Of a DNA stretch of 64,000 nucleotides, positions 18,332 to 26,133 are shown piece after piece (within the stretch, counting starts at the first letter, position 1; each line of letters opens with the position of its first letter). The stretch is from Acidaminobacter hydrogenoformans DSM 2784. Lineage in GTDB: Bacteria; Bacillota; Clostridia; Peptostreptococcales; Acidaminobacteraceae. Where the stretch lies: contig NZ_FMWL01000005.1 of NCBI RefSeq assembly GCF_900103005.1, positions 62,001 to 126,000 on the forward strand, in the 5' to 3' direction. A program made the translations under genes and the position numbers. The notes below the pieces were generated by a model. The model worked only from the letters and a program-made list of their open reading frames with translations. It searched no databases and was not told where the DNA came from.

Positions 18332-20405
18332 ACTGCAGCCGGTAGAGGTCGTAGTAGAGGCCGCCTTTGTTCAGGAGCGCTTCGTGGGTGCCGGTTTCAC
18401 GGATTTGGCCGTCGTGGAGGACTAAGATGCGGTCGGCGTGCTGAATGGTGGAGAGGCGGTGGGCAATGACAATGGTGGTGCGGCCCTGGGTCAGCTTGCC
18501 TATGGCGTCCTGGATCAGCTGCTCGGTCTCGGTGTCAATGCTGGAGGTCGCCTCGTCCAGGATAAGAATCCTCGGATCATAGGCCAGGGCTCTTGCAAAG
18601 GAAAGGAGCTGGCGCTGTCCGGTGGACAGGGTGGCGCCCCGCTCATAGACCCGCTCGTGGTACTGGTCCGGCAGCCTGGAAATGAAGCGGTCCGCGTTGA
18701 CCCGGCGGGCCGCGGCCACAGCCTGCGTTTCGCTGATGGACGGATCGCCCAGCGTGATATTTTCGAGGACATCCCCCGAAAACAGGAAGACGTCCTGAAG
18801 CACGACGCCAATGCGGCGGCGCAGGAAAGCTTTGTCGAAGTCCCGCAGGTCAGTGCCGTCAACCAGGATGCGGCCGGCAGAGACATCATAGAGCCTCGAC
18901 AAAAGGCTGATGATGGTCGTCTTTCCGGAGCCGGTTGCCCCAACAATAGCCAGGGTTTCGCCGGGCTTCACTTCGAAGGAGACGTCCTTCAGCACGGGTT
19001 CCCCGGGCTGATACTGGAACGAGACGTTGTCGAAGACAACGTGACCTTTGAAGTCTTCTTTCAGGCGGTGCCTGTCCCCGCCTGAAAGTTCCATGTCTGA
19101 GAGCTTTCCTTCCGGCAGCCTGGTGTCCTCCTCCAGCAGCAGGAAGATCCGCTCGGAAGAGGCCATGGCGGACTGCAGGATGTTGAACTTTTCGCTGAGG
19201 TCAAAGATAGGCCGGAAGAACTGCTCCGTATAAGAAATAAAAGCGATCAAGGTCCCCAGCTCAATGGCGCCCTGCAGCACCCGGCCGCCGCTGTACCAGA
19301 TCAGGAGGGCCAGAGCTACGGTGTAGAGCAGGTTCATGCTTGGCCGGAAGATGCCAAAGACCTTGACCTCGGACATAGAGGCGTTCAGGTGGTCCCGGTT
19401 GATGGCCTCGAACTCGTTCATGAGCTCTTTTTCTTTACGGAACTGCTGGATGATCCGGATGCCGCTGAGGTTTTCGCTGAGCGTCGCGTTGATGCGGGCA
19501 ATCTTCACCTTGACCGCCCTATGGGCTTCCCGGGCCTTCAGCCGGAAGAGGTAGGAGGCCAGGATGACCAGAGGCACCGTGGAAAGAGAGATCAGCGCCA
19601 GCTTCCAGTTCAGGGACAGCATGATGACCAGGGTTCCGAGCAGGAGCAGCAGGTCGTTGACCAGGTGGATCAGGACGTCGGTGTACATCTCGCTGATGTT
19701 CTTCATATCGCTGGTGACCCGGGTGACCAGGCGACCTACGGGGTTGCGGTCATAGAAGGACAGGGACTGCCCTAATAAGTGGTCGTAGAGGTGGGCCCGC
19801 ATGTCGTAGACCAGGCGCTGGCCCACGTGGTTCAGGAGCAGCGTCTGGGCGTAGCTGATGGCCAGGGCGGCCACCAGGAGCACCATGAAGATTGTGGAGA
19901 GGCGGAGGATGGCGGCTTTGCTGGGGGCGAGGAAACCATCGGCAGCTGCTTTTGGAAGGAGGGCGCCGCTGCGCTGGCTAATGGCTTCTGCGGCCTGGCC
20001 CATTTCCTCAGGCGGGACGTAGCCGGGCAGCAGGTAGTAGTCGCCCTCAAGCTTTACGAGCTGGGCGGAAGGCGCGTTTTTACCAGCTTCCGCATCAGGG
20101 GATTTCTCAAGGGCCGCCGCGAGGACGTAATAACGGCCCTGATATTCGGTGAAATTGAGGGCGCCAGAGGCCGGCGCCGCGTCCAGCGACTTCCACTCCC
20201 GGGTATAGCCGGAGATGTGGTCGTCTATGACGACCTTGATCAGGTAGGGGCGGACCAGGTCCACGGCGGTGACGAAGAGGAGCAGGACGCCGCTCAGCAG
20301 GAGAAGCCTCACATATGGCTTGGTGAAGCTGGCAAGGCGCCTGAAAATGGCGAGGTCAAAGGACTTCTCGATCTGCTGCTCTTCAAAATGGGTGTCGCGG
20401 CTCAT
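18309..20405 (-). CDS. Heterodimeric ABC exporter subunit, catalytic half
   Basis: 698-residue half-transporter with six transmembrane helices followed by an ATPase domain. An extra domain of about 110 residues lies between helices 1 and 2 (outside the membrane), as in some YfiC/YheH-type exporters. Walker A is GATGSGKTT, Walker B with catalytic Glu is ILILDEATSS, but the signature is LSTGQ instead of LSGGQ. The partner gene overlaps by 4 nt. The partner has a good signature but Asp in place of the catalytic Glu, the usual one-site arrangement of heterodimers such as TM287/288. The last residues (VGDRDA) and the stop are encoded by repeat B. Confidence 0.93.
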   Translation of the reverse strand: MSRDTHFEEQQIEKSFDLAIFRRLASFTKPYVRLLLLSGVLLLFVTAVDLVRPYLIKVVIDDHISGYTREWKSLDAAPASGALNFTEYQGRYYVLAAALEKSPDAEAGKNAPSAQLVKLEGDYYLLPGYVPPEEMGQAAEAISQRSGALLPKAAADGFLAPSKAAILRLSTIFMVLLVAALAISYAQTLLLNHVGQRLVYDMRAHLYDHLLGQSLSFYDRNPVGRLVTRVTSDMKNISEMYTDVLIHLVNDLLLLLGTLVIMLSLNWKLALISLSTVPLVILASYLFRLKAREAHRAVKVKIARINATLSENLSGIRIIQQFRKEKELMNEFEAINRDHLNASMSEVKVFGIFRPSMNLLYTVALALLIWYSGGRVLQGAIELGTLIAFISYTEQFFRPIFDLSEKFNILQSAMASSERIFLLLEEDTRLPEGKLSDMELSGGDRHRLKEDFKGHVVFDNVSFQYQPGEPVLKDVSFEVKPGETLAIVGATGSGKTTIISLLSRLYDVSAGRILVDGTDLRDFDKAFLRRRIGVVLQDVFLFSGDVLENITLGDPSISETQAVAAARRVNADRFISRLPDQYHERVYERGATLSTGQRQLLSFARALAYDPRILILDEATSSIDTETEQLIQDAIGKLTQGRTTIVIAHRLSTIQHADRILVLHDGQIRETGTHEALLNKGGLYYDLYRLQWVGDRDA

Positions 20406-22336
20406 GGTCTCACCTCCTCGGCAGTGGTTATCCCGGTGTCGCCAGCCGCAGCTCCGGTCCCGCTGCCCAGCTTGTCTTCCAGCTGCTGGCGGTTGTAGAG
20501 ATCCCGGTAGTAGCCGCCCAGGTCCAAGAGCTCGGCGTGGGTGCCGCTTTCGGTGATTTCCCCGTCCGTCAGGACGTAGATGCAGTCGCAGTCCTTGACG
20601 GTGGAGATGCGGTGAGACACGATCAGGGCGGTCTTGTCCGCGAGTGCCTCGTTCAGGTGGCGCAGGATGGTTTCCTCCGTCTTGGTGTCCACAGCGGACA
20701 GGGCGTCATCCAGGATGAGGATGTCCGCGTCCCGAAATAACGCACGGGCAATGGAGACCCGCTGCTTCTGGCCGCCGCTGAGGTTGACGCCCCGCTCTCC
20801 CAGCAGGGTGTCGTAGCCCTCCGGAAAGCTTAGGATTTCGTCGTGGACGCAGGCTGCCTGGGCTGCACTTTGGATCGAAAGCGTCGGCTTTGTGATGCCG
20901 TTTTTGCCGATGGTCTCGGGGTGTACAATTTCAGGGGTGGTGGTGACGGTGACCGTCGGCAGAGTCCTTTGGGTGCTGGAGGCCTTCTCGCCGGCGGTGT
21001 TCTCGCTCGGGGTATGGTAGAAGCGGATGTTGTCCTCAATGGTTTTTGAGAAGAGGAAGTTGTCCTGGGGGACGACGGCGAAGCGGTCCTTGATGGCGCG
21101 GGCGCTGAGCTGGTTGAGGTCGTAGCCGTCCAGGTAGATTTGGCCGTTCGCGGAGGCCCAGGCTTTGGTGAGCAGTTGGAGCAGGGTGGTCTTGCCGGCG
21201 CCGGTGCGGCCAATCAGGGCGACTTTTTCGCCTTTTTGGATAGTGAGGGTAAGGTGCTTCAGGGCTGGGGTCTTTTGGCCGGGGTAGGTGAAGGTGAGGT
21301 CACGGAGCTCTATGAGGGGGGCGTGGTCGTGGGTTGCTTTTGGGGGCTCCAGGGTGCCGTAGGTATAGCTTGGCTTCAGGTCGAAGACTTCATTGAGTCT
21401 GGAAAGTGAGGCGGAGCCCCGCTGCAGGACGTTGACCACCCAGCCCAGGGCCATCATGGGCCAGCTCAGCATGCCCACGTAGGAGATGAACGCCACGAAG
21501 GCGCCTACGCTGATGCGGCCGTCAATGACTGCCCGGCCACCAAAGAGCAATGTCAGAACCAGACTGACGGAGCCAATGGTTCTGACCAGTGGGAACAGCC
21601 CACCCCACAGCTTCACCAGGCTCATGTTTTCTTTGTAGTTCAGGTCGTTGGAGGTTTTAAAGCGTTCTCTTTGGAAGGGCTCCCGGGTGTAGGTCTTGAC
21701 GATCCGGATGCCGGAGAAGGTCTCCTGGGTCAGGTCCGTCATGTCCGAGAAGGCTTCCTGGACGCGCTTGAAGCGTTTGCGCATTAACCGGCCGCCATAG
21801 AGGACCAGGGTGGCAATGACGGGCATGGGCAGCAGGGCGATGAGGGTCAGCTGCAGGTCCGCGGTGAACAGCATGAAGATTAGGGTCATGATGGTGATGA
21901 AGACTGCGTCCACCAGCATGACGGTGCCAATGCCCATGGCGTGGCTCACTGAGACCACGTCGTTGGTGGCAAGGGCCATGACGTCGCCGACCTTGTTCAC
22001 GTTGAAATAGTCAGTCCGCAGGGTCTGGACGTGGGCGTACAGGCGATTTCGCAGCCAGTACTCTGCTTCCCGGGCGGTGCCGATGATCAGGATACGCCAA
22101 AAATAACGACCCGTCGCGACCAGGACCGCAATGCCTAAGATCAGGCCTATGGTTTCGAGGATGTCTGATCTCGTTGCCGTTTTTTGCGCGAGCAGATCCG
22201 CAAGAGCGCCAATCAACCGGGGGGTGATGAGCTGGAGCAGATCGATTATGATCAGGATTATGACGCCGCCGAGGAGGTGCCAGCGTTTTCTCTTAAGGAA
22301 GGGCTTGAGGTGCTTGAGTAGGGCGCCTGAAGGCAT
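20402..22336 (-). CDS. Heterodimeric ABC exporter subunit, degenerate half
   Basis: 644-residue half-transporter with six transmembrane helices and an ATPase domain. Start ATG at 22336 after GAAAGGGGGGTC. Walker A is GRTGAGKTT, the signature a normal LSGGQKQR, but Walker B reads ILILDDALSA, with Asp where the catalytic Glu should be. Between the Q-loop (VPQDNFLF) and the signature there is an insertion of about 40 residues not seen in normal exporters. It is rich in Thr, Pro and Ser, and a copy of repeat A lies in it. First gene of the two-gene operon. A multidrug or lipid-type exporter is likely, with substrate unknown. Confidence 0.93.
   Translation of the reverse strand: MPSGALLKHLKPFLKRKRWHLLGGVIILIIIDLLQLITPRLIGALADLLAQKTATRSDILETIGLILGIAVLVATGRYFWRILIIGTAREAEYWLRNRLYAHVQTLRTDYFNVNKVGDVMALATNDVVSVSHAMGIGTVMLVDAVFITIMTLIFMLFTADLQLTLIALLPMPVIATLVLYGGRLMRKRFKRVQEAFSDMTDLTQETFSGIRIVKTYTREPFQRERFKTSNDLNYKENMSLVKLWGGLFPLVRTIGSVSLVLTLLFGGRAVIDGRISVGAFVAFISYVGMLSWPMMALGWVVNVLQRGSASLSRLNEVFDLKPSYTYGTLEPPKATHDHAPLIELRDLTFTYPGQKTPALKHLTLTIQKGEKVALIGRTGAGKTTLLQLLTKAWASANGQIYLDGYDLNQLSARAIKDRFAVVPQDNFLFSKTIEDNIRFYHTPSENTAGEKASSTQRTLPTVTVTTTPEIVHPETIGKNGITKPTLSIQSAAQAACVHDEILSFPEGYDTLLGERGVNLSGGQKQRVSIARALFRDADILILDDALSAVDTKTEETILRHLNEALADKTALIVSHRISTVKDCDCIYVLTDGEITESGTHAELLDLGGYYRDLYNRQQLEDKLGSGTGAAAGDTGITTAEEVRP
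20906..20915. repeat. Repeat A copy inside an ABC exporter gene
   Basis: GCCGATGGTC lies within the codons for the extra 40-residue loop of the exporter's ATPase domain. Confidence 0.8.
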
Positions 22337-22473
22337 GGGGAAATGACCCCCCTTTCAATTTGATAGGTTGATTTCATTCTAACATAAGGGTTTAAGGGTG
22401 TGAATGGGCAGGGGGGGTCAAAAAATGAATCGAAAAAAATCATTAAAATTCGATAAAAATCAACTGAAAACTG

Positions 22474-22502
22474 TTTTCATTTCATAGTATGTGTTGTATA
22501 AT
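22474..22502 (+). promoter_or_regulatory. Promoter of the selenoprotein gene
   Basis: TTTTCA (22474-22479), 17-nt spacer, TATAAT (22497-22502). It lies 113 nt upstream of the start codon. Confidence 0.65.
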
Positions 22503-22614
22503 GACTTTGGACATAGACAATTTTGATGCATTCCGGTATGATCATAGAAAAGTTCAATAGCTTTATGAGAATGACATCTCGGTCAGCATTCGAACATGAA
22601 ATGGAGGATTAATA

Positions 22615-22926
22615 ATGAAGATTCAAACGAACCAGGAGACGATCACTGAGATCAAAAAAGTCCTGGATTCTCAGCAAGGCGCTCCAAACAATGTGCGCAT
22701 CTTCGTCGCAGGCTACGGCTGAGGCGGCCCGTCACTCGGTTTGGCTCTGGATGAGCTGAAGGATACAGATGTTGTGGACAACAGCAACGCAGTAAATTTT
22801 GTAATGGAAAAAGATCTTTTCGAAACGTTTGGCGACATCAAGGTTGAGTTTGTAGGCAATGGCTACCACGTGGCGCCTGCAAATCAGGATGAGTCAGATT
22901 GCAGCAGCTGCAGTGGCTGTAACTAG
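22615..22926 (+). CDS. HesB-like selenoprotein (UGA = Sec at codon 36)
   Basis: 103 residues if the in-frame TGA at 22720-22722 is read as selenocysteine. The start ATG follows ATGGAGGATTAATA. The sequence around the UGA is GYG-U-GGPSLGLALDE. The adjacent paralogue has Cys at exactly this position (GYACSGPSLGLALDD), which is strong evidence for Sec rather than a stop or a sequencing error. The fold is that of HesB/IscA proteins, but the tail carries CSSCSGC (CxxCxxC) instead of the IscA CxC. HesB-like selenoproteins are a known family in clostridia and related bacteria, with a proposed redox or Fe-S-related role. No clear SECIS stem was resolved by eye. Confidence 0.9.
22720..22722 (+). other. 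Recoded UGA (selenocysteine) codon
   Basis: In-frame TGA with the coding frame continuing 67 codons to TAG. The downstream protein is homologous to the Cys paralogue at 23289, so the frame after the UGA is real coding sequence. Confidence 0.88.
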
Positions 22927-22955
22927 GCTTGAAAAAAGCAAAGCTTTAAAAGGTA

Positions 22956-23000
22956 AACTGTCTGAAGGTCTCTGACGAGCCCTTCGGACAGTTTTTTTTT
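22956..23000 (+). terminator. Selenoprotein gene terminator
   Basis: AACTGTCTGAAGG pairs with CCTTCGGACAGTT, followed by a run of T residues. Confidence 0.9.
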
Positions 23001-23010
23001 GAAGTTTTTG

Positions 23011-23080
23011 GGACGGGACTGGGCCGGCCTGGAGAGTTGGTTGGGGACAGGGACGAACCATAGGGGACTGGGCCGCACCA
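23011..23080. repeat. Repeat B copies
   Basis: GGGACTGGGCCGG, GGTTGGGGACAGGGAC and GGGGACTGGGCCGC in direct order within the spacer between the two HesB-like genes (22927-23288). The rest of the spacer holds only the flanking terminator and promoter. Confidence 0.8.
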
Positions 23081-23184
23081 GAAACTAGTCAGTGGCTGTC
23101 GGCGCAGTGTTGCCTCAAGATACCCTCATAAGAAAATTTTATCCAAGTAAGTGATACAGCAAAAACTTCAATCGATGACAACGG

Positions 23185-23213
23185 TTCTCAATAAAACCAT
23201 CATAGTATATAAT
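23185..23213 (+). promoter_or_regulatory. Promoter of the Cys-type HesB-like gene
   Basis: TTCTCA (23185-23190), 17-nt spacer, TATAAT (23208-23213). Separate from the selenoprotein promoter, so the two paralogues can be expressed independently. Confidence 0.65.
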
Positions 23214-23288
23214 AGACTTGTAAACAAATCATATTACAACGCTTGACCAGGCAGACTGCCTGTCGGGCTATAGAATAGGAGGCACCTT

Positions 23289-23603
23289 ATGTTAAGAGTT
23301 GAAACCAATCCCGAAACGCTCGTTGAAATTGCTAAAGTGGTTGAAGCCCAGGAAGGCCCTAAAAATGTCAGGATCTTTGTGGCTGGCTACGCCTGCAGCG
23401 GACCATCTCTTGGTCTTGCCCTGGATGACGTAAAAGAAGCTGATTTCTCCCATAAGCAAGGGGAAATAAATTTTGTCATGGACAAAGAACTGTTTGAGAA
23501 CCTTGGAGATATTAAGGTTGAATTTGTTGGCAACGGTTATCTTGTTCAACCGGTAGAACAGGCGGAAGGTGGCTGTGGAAGCTGCAGCGGCTGTGGGCAT
23601 TAG
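23289..23603 (+). CDS. HesB-like protein, cysteine paralogue
   Basis: 104 residues, start ATG after ATAGGAGGCACCTT. It aligns along its whole length with the selenoprotein upstream, with Cys replacing Sec in GYACSGPSLGLALDD, the same FVMDKELFENLGDIKVEFVG core and a CGSCSGC tail. Probably the same reaction or binding role without a need for selenium. The two genes have separate promoters and a terminator between them, so a selenium-dependent switch between paralogues is possible but not shown. Confidence 0.88.
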   Translation: MLRVETNPETLVEIAKVVEAQEGPKNVRIFVAGYACSGPSLGLALDDVKEADFSHKQGEINFVMDKELFENLGDIKVEFVGNGYLVQPVEQAEGGCGSCSGCGH

Positions 23604-23645
23604 AAGTCTTCGTGATCATCAAAGCAGAATATTGAAATGGGGGTC

Positions 23646-23675
23646 TGAGGCCAATGGTCTTATGGCCCTCATTTT
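23646..23675 (+). terminator. Weak terminator
   Basis: TGAGGCCA pairs with TGGCCCTCA (one bulged base), followed by TTTTG. Confidence 0.55.
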
Positions 23676-23692
23676 GTGTTTTGGTTATAAAA

Positions 23693-23702
23693 GACCATCG
23701 GC
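23693..23702. repeat. Repeat A copy upstream of fbp
   Basis: GACCATCGGC, exact. It is in inverted orientation to the copy just after fbp at 25789. Confidence 0.75.
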
Positions 23703-23774
23703 AGGGTATTTATCACTGGAGAACACATAAATGAGAACGTGTAAAGTTGGCGTTATAAATTTCGGAGGTGCATC

Positions 23775-25730
23775 ATGTCCTATGATTTGGAATATTTAAA
23801 GCTGCTATCCAAGCAATACCCGTCGGTGGATGCCGTAAGCACGGAAATTGTAAATTTGAGCGCGATCATCCTGCTGCCCAAGGGAACGGAGCATTTTTTA
23901 GCGGACATCCATGGGGAGGATGAGGCCTTCGATCATGTGCTGCGCAACGCTTCCGGGGTCGTCAAGCGGAAGATTGATGACGTTTTTATGGGAACGCTGT
24001 CGGAGGCGGAGAAGAAATCCCTGGCGACGCTGGTGTACTATCCAAGGGAGAAGCTGGAGCTGGAAAAGGCCGCAAGGTCAGACCAGTCGCTGGCGGCCTG
24101 GCATGAAGTCATGATGCTGCAGTTGGTGCAGCTGTGCCGGCAGGCGGCTTACAAATACACGCGTTCGAAAGTCAGAAAGGCGATTCCAGAGGGGTTTCAA
24201 TACATCATAGAGGAGCTGCTCCACGAGAACGAGGACGATCCCATGAAGCAGGGGTACTATCAGGGGATCCTGGACAGCCTGCTGGACATTGGGCGGGCGG
24301 AGGATTTCATAGTGGCTATTGCGGAGCTGATCCGAAAGTTGGTGGTGGACCATTTACATATCATTGGGGACATCTACGACAGGGGAAAAGGCGCCCATCT
24401 GGTCATGGACACCCTGAGACGGCAGCATACGGTGGACATTCAGTGGGGGAACCATGATGTGCTGTGGATTGGGGCGGCCTGCGGGTCGGATGTCTGCATG
24501 GCAGACGCGATCCGGGTTTCGCTGCGCTACGGGAATCTGGAAACGCTGCAGGAGGGTTACGGCCTCAACCTGTCGCCCCTGGTGCGGCTGGCGCTGGACA
24601 AATATTCCGGCAGCTATGCGCCCACCTTTCAGGTGAAGAGCAAGGAAGAGGTTCTTGAGGAAAAGGATTTGGTACTGCTGTCCAGGATGCAGAAGGCTAT
24701 AGCGATTATTCAGCTGAAGCTTGAAGGGCAGCTCGCCCTCAGGCGCCCAGAGCTGGGGCTTGGGCACAGACGGCTGCTGGAGCGGGTTGACCTCAGCCGT
24801 GGCGCGGTGGAGATTGAAGGGGCGTGGTACCCACTCCTCGACAAGGTGCTGCCGACCCTTGATCCGGCGAACCCATACGAGCTCACGGCGGAAGAAAGGG
24901 ATGTGGTGGAGAAGCTGCGGACATCCTTTGATCACGCGACTGATCTCCAGAAGCACATCAGATTCCTGGTGGATAAGGGCGGGATGTACAAAGTCTTCAA
25001 TGGGAACCTGCTCTATCACGGCGGCATCCCGATGACTGAGGCGGGGGCGTTTGAGACCTTCAAGCTCGCCGGAAAGGCCCTCAAAGGCAAGGCTCTGCTG
25101 GACAGGTTCGACGACTGCGTCCGCAGTGCCTATTATGCCCAAGACCCGGAGGAGAAGGCTCAGGCCCTGGACGTCGTCTGGTATTTGTGGTGCGGGGAGA
25201 AATCGCCGCTATTTGGTAAAAGCAAGATGGCGACCTTCGAGCGCTATTTTGTTGAGGCCGAGGAAACCCACAAAGAAGTCAAGAATCCCTATTATGCCTT
25301 GCGGGAAGATGAGGACGTCTGCGTGCGCATCCTGAGTGAGTTTGGGCTGAATGCAGAGACCAGCCATATCATCAATGGACACGTTCCCGTCAAGGTCGTG
25401 AAGGGCGAGATGCCCATCAAGGCAGGCGGCAAGCTGATCACCATTGACGGGGGCCTTTCGAAGGCTTACCAGAAGGTCACGGGGATTGCCGGTTATACGT
25501 TGATTTTCAATTCTCAGGGGATGCACCTCGTGTCCCACGAGCCTTTTGAGTCGAAAACACGGGCGGTGCAGGAGGATCTGGACATGCTGCCGACCAGTGT
25601 GTTTATTGAGAAACATCTAACGCGGATGCTGGTGGGGGATACGGATAATGGCGCGCTGCTCAAAAAGGATATAGAGGCCTTGAAGGCGCTGCTGCAGGCG
25701 TACCGGGACGGGCGGGTCCGGGAACGGTAG
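23775..25730 (+). CDS. fbp: Fructose-1,6-bisphosphatase, class III
   Basis: Gluconeogenic enzyme that removes the C1 phosphate of fructose 1,6-bisphosphate. 651 residues, the usual size of the Firmicutes class III enzyme. Metallophosphoesterase motifs are visible: ADIHGEDEAF near residue 43, GDIYDRGKGAHLVMD near 198, WGNHDVLWIGAACG near 225, and ETSHIINGHVPVK near 536. Start ATG at 23775 after TTCGGAGGTGCATC. Monocistronic, flanked by inverted copies of repeat A and closed by a very strong hairpin. Confidence 0.96.
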   Translation: MSYDLEYLKLLSKQYPSVDAVSTEIVNLSAIILLPKGTEHFLADIHGEDEAFDHVLRNASGVVKRKIDDVFMGTLSEAEKKSLATLVYYPREKLELEKAARSDQSLAAWHEVMMLQLVQLCRQAAYKYTRSKVRKAIPEGFQYIIEELLHENEDDPMKQGYYQGILDSLLDIGRAEDFIVAIAELIRKLVVDHLHIIGDIYDRGKGAHLVMDTLRRQHTVDIQWGNHDVLWIGAACGSDVCMADAIRVSLRYGNLETLQEGYGLNLSPLVRLALDKYSGSYAPTFQVKSKEEVLEEKDLVLLSRMQKAIAIIQLKLEGQLALRRPELGLGHRRLLERVDLSRGAVEIEGAWYPLLDKVLPTLDPANPYELTAEERDVVEKLRTSFDHATDLQKHIRFLVDKGGMYKVFNGNLLYHGGIPMTEAGAFETFKLAGKALKGKALLDRFDDCVRSAYYAQDPEEKAQALDVVWYLWCGEKSPLFGKSKMATFERYFVEAEETHKEVKNPYYALREDEDVCVRILSEFGLNAETSHIINGHVPVKVVKGEMPIKAGGKLITIDGGLSKAYQKVTGIAGYTLIFNSQGMHLVSHEPFESKTRAVQEDLDMLPTSVFIEKHLTRMLVGDTDNGALLKKDIEALKALLQAYRDGRVRER

Positions 25731-25786
25731 GCGGAAGCGGCGTTGGTGGGGATGTAAAAATCAGCTGAATTTATTTAAAAAAAGAT

Positions 25787-25848
25787 TGGCCGATGGTCGC
25801 GAGAACTTCAAATTGAAGGGTCTCGCGACCATCGGCCATATTTTTTTG
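25787..25848. terminator. fbp terminator built from two repeat A copies
   Basis: TGGCCGATGGTCGCGAGA (25787-25804) pairs perfectly with 25821-25838. An inner CTTCAA-A-TTGAAG stem extends it. A residues precede and seven T residues follow, so it could work in both directions. Both arms contain repeat A. Confidence 0.88.
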
Positions 25849-25859
25849 AATGATATTTT

Positions 25860-25960
25860 GGTTGGGGACAGGGACATGTGGTTGGGGACAGGGACATGTG
25901 GTTGGGGACAGGGACATGTGGTTGGGGACTGGGACATGTGGTGGGGGACTGGGCCGGACC
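25860..25960 (+). repeat. Tandem 20-nt array of repeat B
   Basis: Unit GGTTGGGGACAGGGACATGT begins at 25860, 25880 and 25900 (identical), at 25920 with one change and at 25940 as a partial copy. There are no spacers. It fills most of the fbp-accB gap (25731-26133) together with the hairpin before it and a single repeat A copy at 25997. Confidence 0.9.
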
Positions 25961-25996
25961 GCGCACCTGCTCCTGACTTTCTCTTTTTCAGTTTTT

Positions 25997-26006
25997 GCCG
26001 ATGGTC
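25997..26006. repeat. Repeat A copy
   Basis: GCCGATGGTC, exact, preceded by TTTTT, between the repeat B array and the acc promoter. Confidence 0.7.
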
Positions 26007-26066
26007 ATCACAACCCCAAAACAAACCCCAACTTTCCACCAGGTGGTACTTCTATATAAATTGTCG

Positions 26067-26095
26067 TTGTCATCCCAGACGCTTCATGCTATATT
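26067..26095 (+). promoter_or_regulatory. accBCDA promoter
   Basis: TTGTCA (26067-26072), 17-nt spacer, TATATT (26090-26095). Transcription would begin near 26102, about 32 nt before accB. Confidence 0.7.
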
Positions 26096-26116
26096 GATTG
26101 GTAACAACATCAGATA

Positions 26117-26133
26117 TTAGTAGGAGGTACTAA
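26117..26133 (+). promoter_or_regulatory. FapR-like operator overlapping the accB Shine-Dalgarno
   Basis: TTAGTA-GGAGG-TACTAA, a perfect 17-bp inverted repeat matching the size and arms of the FapR operator (TTAGTA-n5-TACTAA) as I recall it. Its central GGAGG is the accB ribosome binding site. FapR represses fatty-acid synthesis genes in Firmicutes until malonyl-CoA accumulates. Confidence 0.65.

Noticed and set aside
22615..22722. Pseudogene: first HesB-like gene broken by a premature stop
   Set aside because: The single TGA falls exactly at the Cys position of the paralogue, the frame is conserved after it, and HesB-like selenoproteins are a known family.
25860..25960. CRISPR-like array
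   Set aside because: The 20-nt units follow each other with no spacers and belong to the dispersed repeat B family. No cas gene is present.
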